From Alnus glutinosa (taxonomy: Eukaryota; Streptophyta; Magnoliopsida; Fagales; Betulaceae): a stretch of DNA of 64,000 nucleotides. Shown in pieces: positions 24,160 through 34,800 of the stretch. Position 1 is the stretch's first letter; each line of letters opens with the position of its first letter. The position numbers were made by a program, and so were the translations under genes. Under the pieces are notes generated by a model that was not told the DNA's origin, searched no databases, and saw nothing but the letters and a program-made list of their open reading frames with translations. Location of the stretch: positions 26,840,044 through 26,904,043 of the forward strand of contig NC_084887.1 in the NCBI RefSeq assembly GCF_958979055.1, written 5' to 3'.

Positions 24160-24897
24160 TGCTCCGTTTGTTTCGGCGTAAAATAATTTATGAAAAATGA
24201 TTTTGGTATTTTACGGTGTTTGGTAGAGGCGAAAATAATGGTCAACGAAAATCATTTTTAGTTTGACCGTAAAAGTTTCTTTAATTTTTGGAAAATGATT
24301 TACGGTTTTAAAAACCGTAAATCGTTTTCCGAAATTAAACTCTTCATCCTTGCATGCACGTTTGATATCCGATTGCCGGAATCCAGCTATGATCGGTTGT
24401 CAGAATCCAAATAGCGCCGGAATCCAGCAACATCCGGCCACCGTCGCCGGATGCCAGAGGACTAGATTTTCGGCCAAAACTGGCTGGAATTCGACCATGG
24501 TTAGAAGCTGGCTGGATCTTGTCAAAATGGCCAGAATTCGGTCGAATTTGACCAGATCCTACTGAATTTGGCCAAAATGGTGGGGATTCGGCCGGATTTG
24601 GGCACTGATCTAGCCGAATCTGGCCAAAATGGCCGAGATTCGGTCAGATCTGATCGGATCCTGAGGAGTCAGGCAGGAATCCGACTAAACATGCTTGCCA
24701 AAACCCGGCAACGGCTTGGCAGGAATCCAACCAAACATGCTAGCCGGATTCCGGCAGCAATCGCATTTTCACATTTCGTAATTTTTTCGTGTGAGCCAAA
24801 CGCCGGAAAATATTTTTGAGGAAATCATTTAAAAATGATTTCGTCAAAAATATTTTACGACGGAAACCATTTTACGTTGAAACAAACAGAGCATAAA
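24160..24897. mobile_element. TIR element with GCTCCGTTTGTTTC ends (about 735 bp)
   Basis: The left end GCTCCGTTTGTTTCGGCG with the following GTAAAAT (from 24162) is mirrored by the right end TACGTTGAAACAAACAGAGC (ending 24893). Inverted similarity extends inward through GAAAATCATTTTT-type sequences and the ACGGTTTT/AAAACCGT pair near 24301. The core (24350-24760) is GC-rich and made of degenerate repeats of a GATTCGGTCnGATnTGGCCAAAATGG type. There is no transposase frame. Related end fragments occur at about 37758 and 41285-41435. I cannot define a target duplication. Confidence 0.6.
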
Positions 24898-27217
24898 TAG
24901 CATTCGACTTCCTACTGCATTTTAACCTAACCTGAAAATATAAAACCAAAACAAGTGAGCGAAAAAAAACTTAGTAAGTAATATTCCAATGAATTTAAAA
25001 CTGGTTTGTTAAAAATATTTCTTTCAAAACTCTTTCTTTGAAAACACTTAATTCAAAATTTTTAAATCGTTCTTTGAAAAATGGTATTTAAAAACATTTA
25101 ATTCAACATAAAAAGAGAAACTCTAAATTAATTTCTTCATAAAATGGACTAAAGAAAATCATTTCTTCATCTTATACTAAGGGTAAAAACAACTTCCTCT
25201 AAAACATTTACTAGAAAAATATTTAATTAAAAATATAGGAAAACTCTTAAAGATTCATTCTTCATAACATTGAATTTAAGAAAATTTCTTTTGTTCCTCT
25301 TACTATGGCATATGCATATTGTTACGCCTGGTATGCTAGGTTTGTGCAATTCTCCTTTTTAAATCATGGCATTATTTGTGACCATGGACGTGCCATTTGG
25401 CCAAATGATTAACTTTTAGGTACATTCAGCTTGGCAAACTAAGTGATGGATAATCCCGTGGTGGTTGCACTCTATCCTAGTATGATATTGTGCATCTATC
25501 TTTTTTTAGGCTAACATATACTTACAAAATAAACTACCTTCTCGTATGCCTAAAACTTTCTCTTTTATTTTTATTTTTTTTGTTTTTATATATAATAAAA
25601 ATAATTTTTTTAATATGTGACATGGCGGAATTGCTTACGTAAAAAATGCGAAAACCCTAAAGAGTTAAAATGTGATTTTAAAACCTCGAAGAGAAAATTA
25701 AAATCATGCAAAAACCTAGAGAGTTATCATGAAAGTTTCTTTTCTATTTTTTAATAATTGGTAACGAATAACGACGATATTTGACGTGGTTCAACAATTT
25801 TGAGTGGTTTCTAGTTGTATTAAGAAAATATTTTTCATCTATTAAAAAAAAATAAAAAAAATCGTACCAATCAAATTACAAAATATATGTAATTCTCAAG
25901 ATTTCAACCAAATAATAAAAAAATGAATTATTTTTTCAAACATATTTTCCCAAAAATTAATGAAGTTTACTTTGCCAAATTAGAAATGACGGGGTCTCGA
26001 GAGTCGAGACCGGAAGTCGAAGACTAAAAAGGAAGAGGAGGGCAGTCAAAAAGTCAAACAATTAATTCCACTACCACCCCTCTGTAAACGCCTATTTCAT
26101 TACCTCTGGAAATGATCTCATACTCTCTCTCTCTCTCCAATTATTTCTCTCCCGAGCTTCTGAAGCTACGTCTTTTGAAGGATTCTTTAGAACTTGACTT
26201 TACAAGGTAAATGCTTAGAGAAACCTTGACGATGATCTATCTGGTAGCTCAGATAATTGTTGAAAGTATTATCTTATATATTGTATTTGTCTGCTAACTT
26301 TACCCAAATTGCTGCTCAGGACTAACAGTTGAGTTGTGTCTTTTTTCTTTTTTTCTTTTTTTGTTCTTGTTTTTTCTTCTTATTTCTGGGCGACCAAAGA
26401 GGGGTTGATGGTTTAAGTCGTTGACTTTATTTTTTTTTAGTTATTGGCTTTAGATCTTTGGAAACTTTATTGGGTTTCCCTCAAATGTTATTTTTTTTTT
26501 TTCCTATTTAACTTCCGCAATAGCTTGTGTTAATTAGTTTTCATGTTATTTCATAGATTACAGTGGTGGGTGGTGTTGGATTTTGAACATCTACTGGGCT
26601 GTGAAAAACTCTGGTTGTCATTGTTCGGTTACAATTTTTAAATTGGGTTTGTTTGAAATTTTTCAGATTGTACCTCTGATTTTCTGTACATTTTTGTTTC
26701 GTTGATTACAGAGGGCATGCCATGGCAAGTTGTGTTTTCGTGTTTATGTGATTGTTTGTGATTTGTGAAGATCGCTAGGCAGGTATGAGAGACTTCATTC
26801 TTGCTTTTGAATACTTAGCTGAGGGACTCTTTTGGTATTTATTTGAGGCTTTTGACTTTATAGCAGATGAATTACTGGCATTTTGTTTGGTTATTGCCTC
26901 TTTGGTTGAGGGGTTTATTGGATTCTTCTTTTGCCAAATCCTGATTGCTTAGATTCTTCAGCACCCTACCTACTACATAGAAAAGGGAATAAAAGTAAAG
27001 GTATTACAGATCCCTATATTAACAGTTTTAATTAATCTCAGGCTTTTATGGTGATGAGAATGCTTGGTGTGTGGTACAGTCAAGTGGGTGTTGACGATCT
27101 GGAACCTGGAAGAAAGAAACAAGAATAATACAGAGTGTGCTTTATTATTCTAAGTTTTGTTTTTTCAAGTGGAATTGGCTGCAGAATAAAGTTGAGGGAG
27201 TTTTTATCACCATTGTA
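24898..27217 (+). promoter_or_regulatory. Intergenic DNA and PHYL1 promoter / 5' UTR
   Basis: The left part (24898-25960) is AT-rich without a gene. From about 25985 the composition changes. A CT-repeat (26121-26137) and the motif TTTACAAG followed by GTAAATG at about 26208 look like a leader exon and donor of a 5' UTR intron for the downstream single-exon CDS. Possible acceptors lie near 26711 (TTGATTACAG) and 27180. This is inference from splice-like signals only. Confidence 0.4.
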
Positions 27218-28054
27218 ATGGATACGATTCAGAATATAGTTTATTACTGTTGCGTTTCAAAGGGTAACAGGATTTTGTACACGTATAGTGGCGGAGACCA
27301 TGAAATTGAGAATTTGGCTGCTTTGTGCTTGGAAAGGGCTCCCCCATTCCACAAGTGGTATTTTCAGACAATTTGTAAAAGGACTTTTGGGTTTTTGATG
27401 GAAGATGGTTATGTTTATTTCACAATTGTTGTTGAGGGTCTGGGTAACTCAGGTGTTCTTCAGTTCCTGGAGCATGTGAGAGATGAATTTAAGAAGGTGG
27501 CTAGAAAAGGTTCAAGGGGAAGTTTTTCAAGTATGAACTCCATTGGTATGCAAGAACAATTAGTGCCTGTCATCTGCCGCTTGATCACTTCGTTGGAGAA
27601 TGTTTCTCAAAGCAGGAGCAATTGGACAGCTGAAACACCCTCATCACTTGATGCGGGTCTGTCTCCATCACCAAGTGATGCAAATGGACAAATCGAAGCT
27701 GCTAGTTCTACAAAAGCCCCTTTGTTGGTCAAATCTAGCAAGCAAGATAAAAAGAAGGCAAAGGATCATGTGATTGGAATGAGAGACATTGAGTTGGACG
27801 AGCACCGAAGATCTACGGATAGAGGAGTCAAGGCTGATTTGGATACTCTGGATTCTAATAATCAAGGTGGAGTAAGTTCCTCAGTCTCATTACAGAAGGA
27901 TCTCGGTTCGATGAGGATCAGAGCAGGCTCTCAAAGTATTCGGAAGAAGTGGTGTCGCCAAGTACGAATTGTTCTTGCCATTGATGCAGCCATCTGTGTA
28001 ATACTGTTCGTGATCTGGTTATGCATCTGCCATGGTATTGCATGCCTTCGTTGA
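27218..28054 (+). CDS. PHYL1: Phytolongin PHYL1-type longin protein (single exon, 278 aa)
   Basis: Phytolongins are plant proteins with an R-SNARE-like longin domain and a C-terminal anchor but without the SNARE helix. They are thought to act in membrane trafficking without forming a SNARE bundle. The N-terminal longin domain covers residues about 1-120: IVYYCCVSKGNRILYTY, ending LEHVRDEFKKVARKG. A long polar linker replaces the SNARE motif. A basic stretch (SIRKKWCRQVR) precedes a transmembrane helix at residues about 252-273 (LAIDAAICVILFVIWLCIC). I chose the ATG at 27218 because MDTIQNIVYYCCVSKG matches the longin start. An in-frame ATG at 27137 would add a non-homologous leader and is probably 5' UTR. 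From memory this matches Arabidopsis PHYL1.1 (At4g10170), a neighbour of ATL7 there as here. Confidence 0.93.
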   Translation: MDTIQNIVYYCCVSKGNRILYTYSGGDHEIENLAALCLERAPPFHKWYFQTICKRTFGFLMEDGYVYFTIVVEGLGNSGVLQFLEHVRDEFKKVARKGSRGSFSSMNSIGMQEQLVPVICRLITSLENVSQSRSNWTAETPSSLDAGLSPSPSDANGQIEAASSTKAPLLVKSSKQDKKKAKDHVIGMRDIELDEHRRSTDRGVKADLDTLDSNNQGGVSSSVSLQKDLGSMRIRAGSQSIRKKWCRQVRIVLAIDAAICVILFVIWLCICHGIACLR

Positions 28055-28990
28055 AAGATTTGCCATTTTCTGTGACTGTGAGACTTCAGAACTTAAGTAT
28101 GCTTCCAAATGTAAGCTGGAATCATGACTTGGAAGATTGCAAACCAAGTTCTTTGAAGAATAGGTTCCCCAGGGAGTGAATGAGCGAAAGCCACGTTACC
28201 AATTTGTCCTTGAGATTTAATGTATATCTGAAGGTATGCCCCTTACAACTAAAATTCAATGGGATCAGATCTAGGAAACTCACTGTATAGTGTCATTGCT
28301 TTTGCATGTGTATATGAAATATCCATAAGATTTTCAAGTTTTTGGTTCTGAGTGATTCTGTATTGTGATTGCGGATATAAGAGATGTTTTGTAATCTCAG
28401 AATTTGCTTTGTCAGTTACATTCTTTTTATTAATTTCATGCACTGAAGCATCCTACTTTTCTTTTGCTTAATGCTTGCTGGTTTTTCGACTACTTTTATT
28501 CAATCAGCATGTTGTTTTCTGATCCCTCATATCCAGTATTCGTAACTTGTGTGTTTCCAATTAAATCTCTGCGTATTAATCTGTATTGACAATTAATTAA
28601 GAAACCATTGTATCATTAGGCAGGAGGAGTGAGTGCAATTAGCAAGCTCTGCATTCAAACTCAGTTTAAGATAGTAACGTGTCTGACTTTGTAGTACACT
28701 GTTGTGCCTGCTAACCACTTCTCCCCTCATTCCTAGTTACAGTGTGTGCTTCATTAAAATCAGGCAGGTTCCAGAGCAAAGCATTTTCTTTTGTATTTTT
28801 GTTTGGGATGTGGTCTGGTGAACAAGTGTAATTTAGAAAATTGAATTTTGTTTCTAATCAATGATGAACCGATTGCTCTTTTAGATAGGACCTGAGGAAG
28901 CAGTAGCTTTCTCTCTTTCCTTTCTGAACTTTCTATGAGTAAAATTTTTCTAGTTTGAACCTAATATTATTATTCTCCCCTTTTATATAA
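28055..28990 (+). other. PHYL1 3' UTR and flank
   Basis: Sequence immediately after the stop is probably 3' UTR. No other gene is visible, and open frames on the minus strand (28249-28443) have no domain. No repeat with clear ends was seen. Confidence 0.45.
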
Positions 28991-29011
28991 TATTAAATCC
29001 AATGTAAGACC

Positions 29012-29119
29012 TCCCCTAGAAGAGGGAAGTAATGAGAGCCAAGAATGGCTCACAAAAGATGCCACGTCCCCTAGAAGAGGGAAGTAATGAGAGCCAAGAA
29101 TGGCTCACAAAAGATGCCA
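29012..29119. repeat. Perfect 55-bp tandem duplication
   Basis: The unit beginning TCCCCTAGAAGAGGGAAGTA occurs at 29012 and again at 29067. The copies are identical across about 53 bases, ending in GATGCCA. Perfect identity points to a very recent duplication or an assembly artefact. Confidence 0.9.
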
Positions 29120-29478
29120 ACACATGATGATGGCGATATTGTATGTGGGTTACTGATGTCAGGAAACATTTCAAGTTTATTAAAGAATCAGTCTTTTTTC
29201 CCAATACCTAATAATAAAAACGAACATCAACCTAAACTCAGTCAAGGGTGGTTAATATATTAGTTTAGATCCGTGACTCAAAAGTTTTATCCTAACCTAA
29301 AGGTACACGCCATGATTCACACTTGGGTATTACACAGTAAAATGACTCAGAAGAATGTTAGAATGTGATCATACGGTCATCTTAATCTCTTTTGTGTCTT
29401 TCTAAAATTGATGTGATTTTTAAAATCATTATTAGATAAAAATTCAATAATTATCTATTGGGAGTGACATGAGGTGAC

Positions 29479-29577
29479 GTTGAGGATTACTTTTAAAACA
29501 TAAGTTGAGGATTACTTTTAAAACATAGGATTACTTTTAAAACATAAGTTGAGGATTACTTTTAAAACATAAGATGA
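29479..29577. repeat. Minisatellite, four units of about 25 bp
   Basis: Units of the form GTTGAGGATTACTTTTAAAA followed by CATAA are repeated in tandem. One internal unit lacks the leading GTTGA. The array lies in gene-free DNA between PHYL1 and TAD3. Confidence 0.85.
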
Positions 29578-30451
29578 CGTCGAAAGAAGTCTTGAGTTTT
29601 TCTTTTTAACAGAAATTTAGAAGAAACTTCATAGCCAAAAGAAAAAGGGGTTCATAAAAATCCTTGTCCTAGGTAAAGAGTGTGATTCGGAATGTCAATC
29701 TAGGCTATGGATGAAACGGATTGATATCTCATGCAATACAGAGTATGAAAAATCATTTTAAAATGAACGGCCCAAATCTTGACAATAATGTCAAAGACAA
29801 AATTTTGTTTGAGTGGATGTTTGAGATTATGATTCTCTACAATTTCCTTGAAACCGTAGATTCTACTCAATATGTTTTCTTCAGCTTTTTGCTCTTTACG
29901 TTAATAAAAAGTTTTTTAGCTAAAAAAACTATCTTTTGATATTATGAAGAAGAAACGTTTCTGTAGAAGTGAAGAAAAAACTTGTTAAAAGGAAAATTCG
30001 TTTTTTTTTTTGCCTCGATAACATGCCACATTTTTAATAGGTGAAAATTTTCAAATGTTTCTATGCTTAAAAGGCCTAAATTGCATAATTTAAGAATTTA
30101 TAATTTCTTTAAAATTATAAGAGATCCATGTTTGATGGCCGAACCATTCTCACGTGCCTAGGAGTGATTCAACGTAGCCAAAACAAACGAAATCTAAATT
30201 CTCTCTATTTTTACCTGAAATGCAGAAGACCTGCACAAATATATCATATAAGTAGTCGTAAATTTGTTGTTCAATCTGTCTCAACTGCATCTGCAAGTTT
30301 GTTCCATCACGTGACCCCAAACTTTGAAGAGGCATTTTGTTAAAAAATTAAAAATTAAAGAGGCATTAATCCCATCAGCTACCGAGACATCTCTGTTACC
30401 AAGAATATCAACGGCGCCAATGTTCCATCGTGTGCATGTGGTTATAGTGAT

Positions 30452-30487
<36 letters not shown>

Positions 30488-30798
30488 AACCAAAAAATAA
30501 AAAACAAAAAATCACACGCCTGCTGAAACATCCTGTCTAGGGTACACTAAAATTGGATTGCTGGCATCATTAATCTCTGTCAAATTTAGTCATGCACAGT
30601 TCCATGCAATTCTTTGTTCCTATTGATTTTTTTTTTTTCTCAAACAACCTACGGTAACATATGCTTGGATGCACAGAAGAAAAAGCATCTAAAAAAATGT
30701 CTCTGAACTTCATATTGATATATTTGACGAATCTAAAACCCGTATATCAAGAAACTAATATCAACACAATCATAAAAAAGGAAAGGATAAAAAAAACC
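29578..30798. repeat. Gene-free AT-rich DNA with a 33-C homopolymer
   Basis: No gene is supported. A run of 33 C occupies 30453-30485 and creates a spurious glycine-run frame on the minus strand. Short A- and T-runs surround it. Confidence 0.7.
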
Positions 30799-30799
30799 T

Positions 30800-31660
30800 T
30801 CCATGATATTATGCTCTGTTCTCTCCTCCTTCCCCCTCCTCTTTGGAGGCTCATATTCTGCTAGAGTTTACTCTAACCCTATCCATGTCTTCTTTGGAGG
30901 CATTTTATCTGCTTTTCTACACATCAACGCAGCTCTCATGGTCTCATCCCTCCTCCACCGTGTCTTCCGTCGAGTTTGGTTTGGATCTAAGGTCGAAGTT
31001 TTCAAACCTAGATGTACGCTCCTCTAGATTTAACACGACACGTGCCTCTCCATCATGATCGTTGTCATCTTCCGCCTCCACCGACATCAACTGCGTCCCC
31101 CACACACCGGAACGTGGCTTACACACGCCAGCGATTGATTCTCACCCACCGGCGCATGAAGGCCACGATTCTCCTCCCTGCCTCCCCCCGCCTCTGTTGA
31201 TGGTGGTTCAAGGTAGCATGCAGCATTCGCTGTTGAAGAAAGGTATTCCAGTACTGGCGCATGGAGACCATGCGCCCACACCCACGCCCGCGCCGGCAAC
31301 TCCCAGCCCCAATGCCTCCTCCCTACACATGCTATGTAGTTTTTATTTTCCCACTTTCATATTTCTGGGCATTTTGTTTTCTGTATCTTCTCTATGTCCC
31401 CTGTAATTGTTACAGAATTGGTGTTTTGGTCATCTGGAATCTATATACACATTTAACCACCTTTACTGGTGGCTTGAGTTCTTGACATCCATGCCAAGAA
31501 TCAATAGGCCCGTGTCTTAATTTGATGTATTGCCTCCGCTTACTTGCATTCTTAATGTTTATTTTTGAGTCACCCAATCCTAATTTGATGTAATTTCCTT
31601 TTCGCATATCTATAAAATTAAAAATAAATAAAAAATAAAAAAGGGAAAGGAAAGGATTAG
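30800..31660 (+). mobile_element. Probable non-autonomous LINE-like retroposon, plus orientation
   Basis: A GC-rich block beginning near 30805 with CT-rich leader sequence contains several overlapping proline- and histidine-rich frames. It grades into an A-rich tail (AAAATTAAAAATAAATAAAA, about 31613-31645). The layout matches the retroposon at 6101-7065: GC-rich interior, no reverse transcriptase, A-rich 3' end. I could not find a target duplication, so the boundaries are approximate. Confidence 0.45.
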
Positions 31661-31836
31661 AGAAAAAAAAAAAAAATTGTAAAATGGTTTCCCATAAGGA
31701 GAACAAAAGGCAAACAAGTGAAAAATCACATTAATCTCATTGCACGGATGTCATATATGAGGACAAGAGGAAACTGAATGTTGATCAGTTGATGCATCCC
31801 TAACATTTTCTCAAGAATTAACGGTAAAAAGTTTGG

Positions 31837-34800
31837 TTAAAGTTTCAGGTCTAGCACTTCTTCAGGCAACAAGACCCTGAAAACAGCAAAGCGATGATTT
31901 AAGCTTTTCTCTCCCTGTAATCTGTGAACACTGCCCAAGGCACCAGCATTGAGATTTGGAAAAGCATAAAATATGCGCCTAATTCTTTGATGAACAAGTG
32001 CCATTGCACACCTAAAAACAGAAATAAGAAGCAAGATATCAGAAAATTAGATATCATTACCAAAAAAAAAACTCAAGGAAAACATAAAAAGATAGAAAAG
32101 CTCTGCTCGAGTGAAAAATAATCATGGCAGCTAGAACTTTCAATCACATAATGTCCTGTGTCAATTTAAATAAAGTCCTCTTTCAAAGATTTTGGGGTAC
32201 ATTCTTTCCACCACTTTTCTATAGGGTCTAGGGAACATAATGTATAACATATTTTACTGATAGTACTGTGAGATTATTAACTCTTTTTTCCTTTTCTTTT
32301 TAAATTTTTTGAGAAACTGATTTCTTGGGAAGCCAAAAGAAAATATGTTTCAGCAGCTATACGACCAATGATTAAACCCAAGGGAGACCCAAAAACCGAG
32401 CTTCCCTTGAGCTGAATCAAGCCATGAAATTTTATCAAGTTAAATCTCCAACACACTTCTCATGCAAATTCAAATCTAATAAGCAATTATTAGATCAGAT
32501 GTTGGTTAGGTGGAACAAGAATGAGCTTCTCAGAGAAAACGTCTAACCATGAGTGTTAAACCACCACATGGAGGTGCACAAGCCCACAAGCAGAATTTGA
32601 TGCGGCTCAAGCTTAGCTTGTTTAGTGAGCCTGAACTTGTGCCCCTGCTTGGCTCTTTTACTAAATCTGTCTAAATGAACAAACTGACCAAAGCCTGAAC
32701 GACTCACAAGCAGCTCAACTCACTTACAACCTTGTGCTTGTACAAGCAAGGCTGGTTAGACGATGGAGAATAACGGTCACAAAGTTCCAGATGTCAATCT
32801 GGCCCAATTATGCTTAGGCTGCCAGACTGCAAAGCTAAGTGTCACAACATCGATGGAGAAACAAGGAAATGGATAGCAACCCAAACCACTATCCAGAAAG
32901 TAGAAAACTCAAGTAATTATGGTTAACCTATATTTTTATCTGTTGGATAAACTTGAGCGCCCAATGCATAGAAGCAGCATAAAAGATTGTCAAGAGCAGT
33001 GCTACACAATCTGTCAGCGACTTCAATCTCTCATATTGGGCGGCCAAAGCAGTTGCTAGTTCTGACATCATGAATAGACAGCACAAGTAGTAGAGATAAG
33101 TATTCCTTTTACCAACAAAAGATACAGACAAGTTGGTAAAGGAACTCCCCATGAATCCATATCCAACCAGCTGATACTTGATAAAAACAACCAACAATTA
33201 AGGCAAATTGCAATCCCAACTTCATTTCCTAGCCTTATTTTGCCTTTAGACCAAAGCACATTGACCTTAGTTCAGTTTTAAAGTAATAAAAGCTACAAAA
33301 AGGTAGCTTATCTGTGAGAAAATATAAAAGGTTTGTTCTGTCTGACAAACTTACATTGTACATGGCTCCCAAACAAGGTAGATGTCATACCCAGTACATA
33401 GATAAGGTCTGGCTACTACAGAATGATGCCCTTCAGTAAGAGTATCCAGTTTCTCATCATCCTCAACCTGGAATGGCATAAAAAAAAATGCTGACATATA
33501 CCTTCCAACACTATAATCTTATAAGAGAAACTTTAAACAATTTATTCATGGGGTATGTTTTTTTTTTCATTCAACAAGTTAGTCAAGTGAAATATTATTG
33601 CCTCAGAAGTTCTGTTTCCATGGTTTTACTGTATGTGCCAAATGAACTGTTTAGATTCTCCATATTTCTGTCAAAGCAAATAATACAGTTCTAACAATAA
33701 TAGGCCCTGATACTGAAATGGTATAGATGTCTTATAAATGCATGGGTATTGGAGAACCTTTTAGAAAACTGCAAAATTCAATCAGGAGATGAAATTCTTG
33801 ATTAGATAGCATCAATTGTTTCGTACAAGAGATGAAGCAATTCAAAGAGTTTTCTCTTTGTTTTCAAAAAAATTGCAAAAGCACAGTACTTTTCAAACTC
33901 GACGTAGTTGAAAATATTTCCTTTCGTTTAAAAAAAAAAATTCAAAAGACCACGTATATTTTTGAACCCAACATGAATATGTATTATAACTATAGAAGGC
34001 AGCAACTAATACTAACTGTACTCTGTATATGTTTTCATATGCATCAGCCTTATTCAGCAGATCCCAAAATTGCCCAATTCAACGTTCTCCAGTCCAAGGA
34101 AAGAGAAAAGTAACTCACATTTTTAAGATTGATTTTTTGTCTTTTAGCTGGAGAGCTTGTGAAAGAAGACTGCGTATGATCCAACTCGGAAGATTTATCT
34201 TCAATGTCTCCCAAACCAGAGAAAAGTTGCCTGTCCCTAGCAGCAGAGGATTCAATGGCGACAAGTGCAGCATGTCGTAAAGGGTGCCAATAACAAGAAT
34301 TTGGTGTATGTGGTTGTTTTTCAGACCACTGCCAAGGGTATAAACAAGAAACGCCAGTACATAATTGTTCAAGTTTAGTGGGGGAATCATTTGGAAGTAA
34401 GCTGTCATGGGTTACTACTATATTGGAATCAGGATGGGAAATACAATCTTCTGGCTGTTTCAAGGAGCAAGGTCGAATGCTGGTTTTGTTAGTGGGAGTA
34501 TTCCAACAGCAACTTTCATCACATGCACTAGCAATTACTTGCTTAACTGAAGGATCCACAATCACTGCAGCATTCACTACCTGCAAAGCAGAAGGGAATA
34601 TGCAGGTAAAAATAAAAAAAATTGGCCATAGCCTCAGACGTGTAATAACAAAACATGCTAAGCATGTGTGACATTTTGCTTCTCAGCTGACAAAGAAGTA
34701 AGCATTAAACTCCTATTCTAGATTAACTGACAAAAATAGCCCTAAGCCAAACAAATTATTCTATGCAGCTTCAACTTAGCTAGAGAAAACCAAATGAGAA

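Noticed and set aside
27137..27217. Upstream in-frame ATG adding 27 residues to PHYL1
   Set aside because: The added residues do not fit a longin N-terminus, whereas MDTIQNIVYYCC does. The segment is more likely 5' UTR.
29479..29577. CRISPR-like array
   Set aside because: The repeats are directly adjacent without unique spacers and the sequence is plant nuclear DNA. It is a minisatellite.
30281..30493. Glycine-run open frame on the minus strand
   Set aside because: Created entirely by the 33-C homopolymer.
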